In this document: in pieces, positions 30,335-36,941 of the stretch
Position numbering within the stretch: the first letter of the stretch is position 1
Layout: each line of letters opens with the position of its first letter
NCBI RefSeq assembly: GCF_001434295.1
Contig: NZ_AZFA01000019.1
Coordinates: 1-39,342 of the forward strand
Direction: 5' to 3'
Length of the DNA stretch: 39,342 nt
Source of the DNA: Companilactobacillus versmoldensis DSM 14857 = KCTC 3814
GTDB lineage: Bacteria > Bacillota > Bacilli > Lactobacillales > Lactobacillaceae
Made by a program: the position numbers and the translations under genes
Notes under the pieces: model-generated
Told to the model about the DNA's origin: nothing
The model's input: the letters and a program-made list of their open reading frames with translations, nothing else
Databases searched by the model: none

Positions 30335-30503
30335 GGCGGTTCACTGCCGCCTGCGGCAAGGAAATGATTTTTGGGCTGGAACGTGGTGGACACCATTTGG
30401 AGCCCACCTTCGGCGGTCTTCAAGCTGGGTCTTTCACTAAGCTGGCTTCGCCGGCTTAGTGAAATTTCACCACTGAGCCCAAATCATTTCTTTGCCTCCG
30501 GCT
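30335..30503 (+). repeat. structured ~170-nt element, copy A
   Basis: The sequence folds into one long arm. P1 is 30355-30377 with 30476-30496 (21 pairs, one 2-nt bulge). P2 is GTGGTG/CACCAC (30383-30388 with 30468-30473). A junction follows with no spare bases on its 5' side, leading to P3 (30389-30391 with 30429-30431) holding small hairpin P4 (30404-30416), and P5 (30432-30464), a 15-bp hairpin with loop TTC. An outer palindrome GCCGC-CT-GCGGC lies at 30347-30358. It begins 7 bases after the rlmD T run, in sense orientation. A second, diverged copy lies inverted at 31277-31447. No reading frame fits. Type is uncertain: structured RNA in a 3' region, or a REP/MITE-like element. Confidence 0.8.
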
Positions 30504-30721
30504 AGTTTTCTCAAACTTGCAGTTTTTGTTGGGGTGAAGTATCGGAGTTGTGAGTTTTCTTCTTTTTTCGGTTTTGGAATTCTTTTAGGTTAAAAGACAG
30601 ACTATGATTGAAAATTTATCAAATGGCTTTATTCAGCTTTGTTTTGCCTCGGGCTTTCACCCCATTGTCTTGTTTTATATACAAATCAATAAAACAATTA
30701 TTTTATATTTTGTTAGATTAA

Positions 30722-30727
30722 TATAAT
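30722..30727 (+). promoter_or_regulatory. -10 box for putative ncRNA
   Basis: A consensus TATAAT lies in an AT-rich stretch. The -35 region (TATTTT at 30699-30704) is poor. A small ATGGT/ACCAT hairpin lies at 30726-30739. Confidence 0.45.
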
Positions 30728-30733
30728 GGTTTT

Positions 30734-30971
30734 CACCATGTAAATTAAATTGAAATTTAACGACTTCTTGTACAGTGGTAGTTGGTAGATGAACGTATGT
30801 TGAATCGAATTGCAACATGACAGGTAAATTTTAGATTGACTTAACACTGTCAACATGCGATACTTTCAGACGGTGCCAAACCGAGATAAAGGTAAGTGGT
30901 CGGCGCTTAGGCGTTTGGAAGATCACTGCACTTTATCACATGAGACGATGTCTGAGACATCGTCTTTTTTT
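30734..30971 (+). ncRNA. putative structured non-coding RNA, ~238 nt
   Basis: A promoter-like TATAAT and a perfect terminator bracket a region with no usable reading frame but clear helices. CGTATGTTGA (30794-30803) pairs with TCAACATGCG (30850-30859), ten pairs including one G-T. GATAAAG (30885-30891) pairs with CTTTATC (30931-30937). AGTGGTC (30895-30901) pairs with GATCACT (30921-30927). CCAAAC (30876-30881) can pair with GTTTGG (30913-30918) in the loop of that hairpin, a possible pseudoknot. Two strands have alternative partners. I compared it in mind with tmRNA, RNase P RNA, SRP RNA, 6S RNA and T-box leaders, and none fits. No gene follows that it could control in cis. Confidence 0.5.
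30943..30971 (+). terminator. terminator of putative ncRNA
   Basis: AGACGATGTC pairs exactly with GACATCGTCT over a TGA loop, followed by seven T residues. Confidence 0.93.
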
Positions 30972-30983
30972 ATCTAAGAAATC

Positions 30984-31028
30984 AAATAGGGACGAGGTTT
31001 TCAATAAAGAAAATCCCGTCCCTATTTT
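30984..31028. terminator. second terminator-like hairpin
   Basis: Arms 30984-31002 and 31009-31027 pair at 18 of 19 positions (one G-T, one A-C mismatch) around AATAAA. It has T-rich tails on both strands, so it may be bidirectional. Confidence 0.75.
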
Positions 31029-31072
31029 AATTTCATAATTATAGGACGCTTCATTCATAAAATTTATAAAAG

Positions 31073-31123
31073 AAGTGCCACATAACCATTAGACATAAGT
31101 CTGAAGGTTAGTGGCACTTTTTT
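31073..31123 (+). terminator. third, extended terminator-like hairpin
   Basis: A hairpin of about 47 nt: AAGTGCCAC (31073-31081) with GTGGCACTT (31111-31119), then TAACC with GGTTA, then AGAC with GTCT around ATAA. TTTTTT runs from 31118 to 31123. It has no gene in front of it except the ncRNA unit. Confidence 0.75.
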
Positions 31124-31154
31124 GTGAAACGAATTTAAATTTTTCAGAAATGAG

Positions 31155-31177
31155 GTTTGCAGCGAAGCAATGCAAAC
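31155..31177. repeat. hairpin with GCGAAGC core
   Basis: GTTTGCA (31155-31161) and TGCAAAC (31171-31177) flank GCGAAGCAA. The GCGAAGC core, or its complement GCTTCGC, also sits at the tips of copies A and B. Confidence 0.55.
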
Positions 31178-31276
31178 ATATACCAAGTCTGCTAGAAAAT
31201 GATTTAGCATATGTATTCAAAATAACAACAAATATCAAATACTTAGCGTTCTCAAACCCAGCAAATTTAAGAAACC

Positions 31277-31447
31277 CAGCCGGAGGTAAGAAGATGATTT
31301 GGGCTAAGTGGTGAAATTATTCTTAGTGAGCGAAGCGAGCTTAGAATAAGGCCGAGCTTGAAGACTCCCAAAGGGAGGCTCCAAGTCGTGCCCACCACGT
31401 TCCAGCCCAAAAATCATCTTCTTACCGCAGGCGGCAGTGAACCACCA
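31277..31447 (-). repeat. structured ~170-nt element, copy B (inverted)
   Basis: The reverse complement of this stretch aligns without gaps to copy A at roughly four-fifths identity. P1 (31285-31305 with 31404-31426) is perfect apart from the same 2-nt bulge. The P5 counterpart is 31317-31349, with the TTATTCT/AGAATAA base intact and looser pairing near the tip. P4 is CTCCC/GGGAG (31365-31377). Differences from copy A are largely compensated in the helices. On the minus strand it begins 16 bases after the DUF711 stop codon, thus again 3' and in sense to its neighbour. Confidence 0.8.
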
Positions 31448-31463
31448 CCCACCAATCAACAAA

Positions 31464-32807
31464 TTAGTTTTTGAAGCTGTGAATAGGGCTAGGAATATGC
31501 CCGCCACGAGAAACAAAAGCAGCCGGACTATTAGTGTTGACCGGCATAATCGGAGCACGCCCAAATAAACCACCAAACTCAACCGTGTCACCGACTGATT
31601 TGCCAGGAGCAGGGATAACCCGGACAGCAGTAGTCTTGTTGTTGATAACACCCATCGAAGCTTCGTCAGCAATCATTCCACTGATCGATTCAGCCGAGGT
31701 GTCACCAGGAACTGCGATCATGTCGAGACCTACTGAACAGACAGCCGTCATTGCTTCAAGTTTCTCAATATTGAGATTACCAGCGTTGACAGCCCGGATC
31801 ATTTCAGCATCCTCAGAAACGGGGATAAAGGCACCAGACAATCCACCAACGTGTTCGCAGGCCATAACACCACCTTTTTTAACAGCATCGTTTAATAAAG
31901 CCAGAGCAGCAGTCGTTCCAGGAGCACCGACACTTTCAAGACCAATCTCTTCTAGTATCTCAGCCACAGAATCGCCCTCATTAGGTGTAGGAGCCAAGGA
32001 GAGGTCAACTATACCAAATGGGACATTTAAAGCCTTAGAAGCCAAATTTCCAACGAATTGGCCCATTCTAGTTACTTTGAAGGCTGTCTTTTTGATAGTT
32101 TCAGAAACAACGTCGATTGGCTGGCCTTTAACTTTTTCCAAGGCACGTTTGACCACACCGGGGCCAGAGATACCAACATTGATCACGCAGTCAGCTTCGC
32201 CAACACCGTGAAAGGCACCAGCCATGAAAGGATTATCTTCGACAGCGTTAGCGAAAATGACCAAACTCATGCAATTTACTGGGTCTATGCTAGCTAAATC
32301 TTTGACGACTGTACCCATTTGTTTTACGGCATCCAGATTTATCCCTGAACGAGTTGAGCCAACATTGACCGAGCCACAGACCCGACTAGTTTCTGACAAC
32401 GCTTGTGGGATCGATTGGATTAGTTTTTCGTCACCTGTTTGATAACCTTTTTGAACCAAGGCAGAGAAACCACCGATCAAATCGACACCTAGTTCAGCAG
32501 CAGCTTTGTCCATCGCCTTGGCGTAAGCTACGTAATCTTTGTCACTAGAAGCGGCAGCGATGATTGAGATTGGAGTAACGGAGATCCGCTTGTTGACGAT
32601 GGGGATACCGTACTCAGATTCGATTTTGTTAGCGACCTTGACGAGATCTTTCGCCTTAGTCGTCAGTTTTTGATAAATTTTTTGACGGGCTTTTTCACCA
32701 TTGCTGTCAATACAGTCGATCAATGAAATTCCCATGGTAATCGTCCGAATATCCAATTTCTCTTCGGAGATCATTTGAATAGTTTCGACAATAGAATTAG
32801 TTTCCAT
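31464..32807 (-). CDS. PFL/DUF711 (UPF0210) family protein
   Basis: A 447-aa member of the DUF711 family (PF05167), whose fold is related to pyruvate formate-lyase but whose reaction is unknown. Conserved blocks include [15 protein letters not shown] near the N-terminus, [93 protein letters not shown] and [19 protein letters not shown] precedes ATG 32807, nine bases after the ACT-domain gene, the common arrangement for this pair. Long open frames on the opposite strand are shadows. No ordinary terminator is visible downstream; copy B of the structured element occupies that place. Confidence 0.93.
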   Translation of the reverse strand: METNSIVETIQMISEEKLDIRTITMGISLIDCIDSNGEKARQKIYQKLTTKAKDLVKVANKIESEYGIPIVNKRISVTPISIIAAASSDKDYVAYAKAMDKAAAELGVDLIGGFSALVQKGYQTGDEKLIQSIPQALSETSRVCGSVNVGSTRSGINLDAVKQMGTVVKDLASIDPVNCMSLVIFANAVEDNPFMAGAFHGVGEADCVINVGISGPGVVKRALEKVKGQPIDVVSETIKKTAFKVTRMGQFVGNLASKALNVPFGIVDLSLAPTPNEGDSVAEILEEIGLESVGAPGTTAALALLNDAVKKGGVMACEHVGGLSGAFIPVSEDAEMIRAVNAGNLNIEKLEAMTAVCSVGLDMIAVPGDTSAESISGMIADEASMGVINNKTTAVRVIPAPGKSVGDTVEFGGLFGRAPIMPVNTNSPAAFVSRGGHIPSPIHSFKN

Positions 32808-32816
32808 GTAGACCTC

Positions 32817-33083
32817 CTAAAGTTTTTGGATCGCATCAAAAATTTCTTGACGTTGGATATGAATGTCCAAGTCTGTTTCTTGACCTAAGTCAGTCAAACT
32901 AGATTTAACGGACTCGAAGGATGTCTTTTCATCCCAAGTTACCATCATGATCATCGTGAAATTTCCATGCATCAAAGTTTGTGAAACATCAATAATATTA
33001 ATATTTAATTCAGCTAATTTAGTAGCAACTTTTGCCACGATACCAACGTGGTCGCGACCAATTACTGTGAGAATGGCTTTCAT
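32817..33083 (-). CDS. ACT-domain regulatory protein (UPF0237)
   Basis: An 88-aa single ACT domain: the [36 protein letters not shown] first half, then a beta-rich TMIMMV strand and a helical end. ACT domains bind small ligands, often amino acids, and this form resembles the GcvR-type domain. It has no enzymatic part, so it probably senses a ligand and may control the DUF711 partner encoded nine bases downstream. AAGGAG precedes the ATG. It has its own promoter at 33118-33146. Confidence 0.92.
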   Translation of the reverse strand: MKAILTVIGRDHVGIVAKVATKLAELNINIIDVSQTLMHGNFTMIMMVTWDEKTSFESVKSSLTDLGQETDLDIHIQRQEIFDAIQKL

Positions 33084-33117
33084 AATTGTCTCCTTTATAT
33101 TAAAAAACTTCTAATTA

Positions 33118-33146
33118 ATAATAAACGAAAAAGTTATATAGGACAA
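33118..33146 (-). promoter_or_regulatory. promoter of ACT-DUF711 operon
   Basis: On the minus strand, TTGTCC (33141-33146) and TATTAT (33118-33123) are exactly 17 bases apart, 35 bases before the start codon. Confidence 0.65.
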
Positions 33147-33180
33147 CTATTTATCAAGACGGAAGCGACAAGAGTTCTAA

Positions 33181-34080
33181 TCACTTGTTAATTTGAGCAC
33201 TGTCGCTCTTACGAGTTTTCGAATTTGTCGGCATCGTCGAACGGTCCTCAATAATATATTGATGGAACAAAGAAATGAATTGCTGGTTCGTCAGCATGTC
33301 TGAATGCTCGGCGTTATTACCAGTCAAAGTTATTAGAGTGTAATGCTTGATATTGCTTTCAAAAATATATTTGCCAGCTTCCACGCTACCGATCGGTACG
33401 ATGCCGTCGTCAGTGTAGACCTTGGTCCCAGCAATCGAGTAATAAGTTAGATCTTGGGGTAATTTGTCCTTATGTTTGATGAAATCATCTAACATTTGTG
33501 TCCGCTTGTTCTGGTCCTTTTCCTCGAAATTATAAGGTGATCCGACAGTCATCATTCGATGGACATTGATCGTATCGTCATCGAAATAATGCTCCAAGTA
33601 ATAAGTCCAGATCAAACCTCCATTCGAGTGGCCGAAGGCGTCGAAATTGTTGAATTTGTAACGACTTTTCAAGGCATCGAAAGCTACTGACATCCACTTG
33701 GCTTGTTTTTTGATGTTAGCGTAGCCGTCTTGATTATTTTCAAAGCCAACGACAATAAACGGTCTCGGATCATTGCCTTTGATAGAACCTTTGTAGGTGA
33801 TGGAATCATTAGTATGGACGGTCAACTCTAGTAAGCTATGATGTTCGTCATATTTTTTGTTGATAGTGGAAACTAGGCCTTCAAAACGGTCCGCTGAGGC
33901 GCTTGAGCCTGGGATCATAATGATTGGTGAAAGTGGTGAATTATAACGGCCTGCAATCGTGGTGATATTGGATTTTGACCACAGATATGAAGGGATTCCA
34001 ATAATTACTAATACTAGGAGTAAAAATAATAACGCATGGCGACCTTTTTTGGTCACTGGACGATGAAAGTTAAATTTCAT
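33181..34080 (-). CDS. DUF915 family alpha/beta hydrolase, membrane-anchored
   Basis: A 299-aa protein from ATG 34080, with GAGGTG upstream; an ATG at 34098 has no ribosome site. The N-terminus is basic, followed by one hydrophobic helix (LLFLLLVLVIIGIPSYLW, about residues 15-33), so the catalytic part is outside the cell. IIMIPGSSASADRF is the oxyanion region, GHSNGGLIWTYY holds the nucleophile Ser, and the GIVPIGSVEAG Asp region and the NAEHSDML His region complete a triad. This matches the DUF915 cell-surface hydrolases of lactobacilli; the substrate is unknown. The start overlaps the end of the EIIC-like gene by 11 bases, so the two are coupled. Confidence 0.83.
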   Translation of the reverse strand: MKFNFHRPVTKKGRHALLFLLLVLVIIGIPSYLWSKSNITTIAGRYNSPLSPIIMIPGSSASADRFEGLVSTINKKYDEHHSLLELTVHTNDSITYKGSIKGNDPRPFIVVGFENNQDGYANIKKQAKWMSVAFDALKSRYKFNNFDAFGHSNGGLIWTYYLEHYFDDDTINVHRMMTVGSPYNFEEKDQNKRTQMLDDFIKHKDKLPQDLTYYSIAGTKVYTDDGIVPIGSVEAGKYIFESNIKHYTLITLTGNNAEHSDMLTNQQFISLFHQYIIEDRSTMPTNSKTRKSDSAQINK

Positions 34081-35407
34081 GATCTTCACCTCTTTCATCG
34101 GCGGCTAAGTTATCAATCGTTTTGACCTTTTCAGCAATGCGCACAAAGGGAATATAAATCAAAACGGAAATAAACAAACTGAACAGTGTGAACAACAAGG
34201 CTTGCCAACTTCCGTTTGTTCCCAGAAAGGCTATTAGGGGTCCTGGGGTCCCTACGGGAACGGAATAGACTGCTGGGGGCATCAAATGCAGTTGCAAGAC
34301 TAATGCCGCCAGCAACATGTTAACGAGTGGTGCGGCGATAAAGGGGATAAAGAAGATTACGTTAAAAAATACCGGAATTCCGGAAAGCAAGGGGCTGTTG
34401 ATATTAAAAATACTGGGGATCAGCGACCAACGTGAAACGGTCAAAAAATCACGATCTTTGGAGATCCAAAAGACGGCGATGATCAGAGCTAAAGTCGCAC
34501 CAGTACCACCATAGGCGGCAAAGGTATGATAAAGGGCGTTGCTATTGAAAATATCTGGTGCGCCCCAGGTAGTATGGTGATTTAATGCGTAATTTAAATT
34601 AGCGATTGAAGTCGTATCAGAATAACTGGTTCCAATCGACGAATAAGGGCCAGACCAACCTAAAAATGACATGATGACAGTATAGGTCCCTAGTCCAAGT
34701 GTCCGCAGCAATCTTAACCACGGAATCGTGCTGGGATTAGTGCTGGAGATTTGGGAAATAACGGTCTCAGGTAAATTTGAATAGAAGGTGACGTTAACAG
34801 CAGCACTAAAAATTGCCGCGATCACGATCATTAAAAAAATTGCTGTCATTGAGGTGAAGGCCCGATTCAAAGCGCTACTGGACATGGATGAAAAATTTAT
34901 CGGACTGGCCTTTTTACTGGTCATTTTGAATAAATAACCAACGAAGATCCCCATTAAAATGGCGAACAATAGTCCTCTAATGCCTAGAATTGATTGATGA
35001 AAAGCAAAGGAGGTCTTCTTGGAGTAGGTATAAGCAATGATCAATAGGGAAATGCTTGCAGTAAGACCTGCTAATTGATCATCACGCTTGAAGTATTTGG
35101 CGGAATATTTAGCAGCTAGGTAGGCGGCGATGACTGATATCCAGCCGATAGTCAAGTTGGATATTGCAGTGACGACACCTTCGATTTGAAAATAAATGCT
35201 GTCAGGGATGAAATCTAACAAGTTACTAAATAAACCATTTTTACTCAAAAAGATTAACTGGATTGTTTTGGCAAAACTTCCAATCAGTACGAATGGGAAA
35301 ATGGTCAGGACGGTTCTTTGAATGACGCGATAGAAAAAATTTTTTTGGGTGCGCAAAGCTATTTGGATAACTTTCTTCTGTAAGGAGTTTGAATATAATT
35401 CTTTCAA
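34070..35407 (-). CDS. solo PTS EIIC-like membrane protein (CelB family)
   Basis: A 445-aa polytopic protein with about 10 hydrophobic segments. TTG 35407 is chosen because AGGAGG lies eight bases upstream; the GTG at 35416 overlaps that site. It resembles the EIIC of the lactose/cellobiose PTS family: FAAYGGTGATLAL, FNINSPLLSGIPV-FFN, and the SVPVGTPGPLIAFLGTNGSWQAL end. Two residues normally needed for sugar phosphorylation appear replaced: the GIHG motif reads GWSG and the NEP glutamate reads NSP. No EIIA or EIIB gene is nearby. It may be a permease or another transporter rather than a PTS component. It overlaps the hydrolase gene by 11 bases. Confidence 0.8.
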   Translation of the reverse strand: MKELYSNSLQKKVIQIALRTQKNFFYRVIQRTVLTIFPFVLIGSFAKTIQLIFLSKNGLFSNLLDFIPDSIYFQIEGVVTAISNLTIGWISVIAAYLAAKYSAKYFKRDDQLAGLTASISLLIIAYTYSKKTSFAFHQSILGIRGLLFAILMGIFVGYLFKMTSKKASPINFSSMSSSALNRAFTSMTAIFLMIVIAAIFSAAVNVTFYSNLPETVISQISSTNPSTIPWLRLLRTLGLGTYTVIMSFLGWSGPYSSIGTSYSDTTSIANLNYALNHHTTWGAPDIFNSNALYHTFAAYGGTGATLALIIAVFWISKDRDFLTVSRWSLIPSIFNINSPLLSGIPVFFNVIFFIPFIAAPLVNMLLAALVLQLHLMPPAVYSVPVGTPGPLIAFLGTNGSWQALLFTLFSLFISVLIYIPFVRIAEKVKTIDNLAADERGEDHEI

Positions 35408-35448
35408 GCGCAACACCTCCTAAATTTTAAACAAATAATTTCAACTTG

Positions 35449-35454
35449 ATTATA
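35449..35454 (-). promoter_or_regulatory. -10 box of EIIC-hydrolase operon
   Basis: A consensus TATAAT on the minus strand lies between the permease terminator and the EIIC-like start, 41 bases before the TTG. The -35 would fall inside the terminator hairpin. Confidence 0.5.
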
Positions 35455-35466
35455 GCGTAAAAAAAA

Positions 35467-35489
35467 TAAGTAGCTATCAAAGCTACTTA
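35467..35489 (-). terminator. terminator overlapping permease stop codon
   Basis: TAAGTAGCT and AGCTACTTA flank a 5-nt loop; read on the minus strand a run of T follows. The arm covers the last codons and the stop of the permease gene (35483). Confidence 0.85.
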
Positions 35490-36823
35490 CTTTTATTTTT
35501 ATGATAATAATGAATGTAATAAAGTGGCAGTCCTAGTAGGGTGATAACGATTCCTAGAAATGCTAGGACAGGTTGTCTGATGATAGTCGAGAAGACGATG
35601 TAAGTTCCACCGATGATGGCGATAATTGGTGGTAGTGGATAGAAGTTGATGCGATAAGGACGTTTTAGGTCGGGTTCTTTCTTTCTTAAGATAAAGACTC
35701 CGACAAACATCATTACCGAGAAGATCCACATAACAAAAACTAACATATCGGTCAGATAATCAAAGGTACCTAAGAAAATCATGATAATAGCGATAATGGT
35801 TTGAATTATCCCAGAGTTGAGCGGCACACGGGATTTATTAGTCAATTTAGCAAAGAATTTTGAGAGAACTATTTCGTTGTCTTTGCCTAAAACATAACTG
35901 ACACGTGTTCCGGTCATTGTGTAACCATTGATTGACCCAAAAACGGATATCAAGATACCGATCGTAACGATTTTTCCTCCGATGTTACCGAAAATCTTGA
36001 TGGCGGCTTCGGAAGCGGCGTTTTGGTTTCCGGGGATGATGCTGAATGGTAGTTCTTTGACGAAAACGAAACTGATCAAGACGTAAACTAAAGTGATCAG
36101 GACTAAACCGATGATGATCGATTTGGCGAGATCCTTTTCGGGATTGCGCATTTCACCGGCCATGTTACCGACGTTCATCCAACCGTCGAAGGCAAACATC
36201 GTGGCCACGAACCCGGTCCCGAGTGCTGTCCAGAAATTGGGTTGAGAACCGGCAGTAACAGGGAAGAATGATACTGGGTTGTCGGATGGGACGAAGATCC
36301 CTACAGCGATGATCAAAACGATTGGGATCAGCTTGGCGATGAAGGCGACTGATTGGATACTGCCACCGACCTTGGCACCTAGAAGATTGACTGCAAACAA
36401 GAAGACGGTCAAGATTATCGCAATCGGTATTCGATAGGCTGCCGTCAAATTCAGTAGGTTGATGACTTGATTAGCAAAAACGATTGATAGCGCGGCAATC
36501 GCTGCTGGGTAGTAAATAACTGATTGATCCCAGGCAAGCAAAAAGGCTGGTACTTTCCCATAAATGTATTCGATGTACTTAAATATCCCCCCGGAAACGG
36601 GCAAGGCAGCTGCTAACTCGGCAATCGTTAGTCCGGCATTGATGGTGATGAAACCCGCCAACAGCCAGACGATGATGGTCAAACTGGCTGAACCAGTTGC
36701 TGCAGTCACACTGGATATTTTAAAGAAAACACCACCACCGATCACTAACCCCATAACGGTCGATAGTGCTGGAAAGAAGCCTAAATCTCTTTTTAAGTTG
36801 GACTCCTCGGATTCTGCTTTCAT
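35483..36823 (-). CDS. APC family amino acid permease
   Basis: A 446-aa transporter with about 12 hydrophobic helices. ATG 36823 has AGGAG upstream; earlier in-frame starts have none. Helix 1 carries the glycine-rich VMGLVIGGGVFFKISSV motif that unwinds around the substrate in this superfamily, and ELAAALPVSGGIFKYIEYIYG follows in helix 2. FDGWMNVGNMAGEMRNPEKDL is the conserved helix 6 region. It is most like the LAT-type branch (SteT-like serine/threonine exchangers), but the substrate is inferred. It is monocistronic with a terminator overlapping its stop. Confidence 0.88.
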   Translation of the reverse strand: MKAESEESNLKRDLGFFPALSTVMGLVIGGGVFFKISSVTAATGSASLTIIVWLLAGFITINAGLTIAELAAALPVSGGIFKYIEYIYGKVPAFLLAWDQSVIYYPAAIAALSIVFANQVINLLNLTAAYRIPIAIILTVFLFAVNLLGAKVGGSIQSVAFIAKLIPIVLIIAVGIFVPSDNPVSFFPVTAGSQPNFWTALGTGFVATMFAFDGWMNVGNMAGEMRNPEKDLAKSIIIGLVLITLVYVLISFVFVKELPFSIIPGNQNAASEAAIKIFGNIGGKIVTIGILISVFGSINGYTMTGTRVSYVLGKDNEIVLSKFFAKLTNKSRVPLNSGIIQTIIAIIMIFLGTFDYLTDMLVFVMWIFSVMMFVGVFILRKKEPDLKRPYRINFYPLPPIIAIIGGTYIVFSTIIRQPVLAFLGIVITLLGLPLYYIHYYHKNKSK

Positions 36824-36854
36824 ATAAATATCTCCTAAAAATAGTATGCTAGAA

Positions 36855-36860
36855 ATTATA
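36855..36860 (-). promoter_or_regulatory. -10 box of permease gene
   Basis: A consensus TATAAT on the minus strand, 31 bases before the start codon. The -35 (TTCGTC) is weak. Confidence 0.5.
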
Positions 36861-36941
36861 TAACAGTTTTTATTGGTGACGAAATGTTTTTTATGGTAAT
36901 TATCCAAATTAATCAGTAGAATTAAATTACGAGGTGATTAT

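Noticed and set aside
31111-31314. Open frame of 67 aa on the + strand in the gene-poor region
   Set aside because: It begins inside the third hairpin and runs into copy B, has no ribosome site, and its composition reflects the repeats.
30335-31447. Composite transposon or IS bounded by the inverted copies
   Set aside because: No transposase frame lies between the copies, no target duplication is apparent, and the copies have internal covarying structure beyond simple terminal repeats.
31534-32211. Long open frame (225 aa) antisense to the DUF711 gene
   Set aside because: It is the mirror of a well-supported coding sequence, is Pro/Ser/Thr-rich as usual for such shadows, and lacks a ribosome site.
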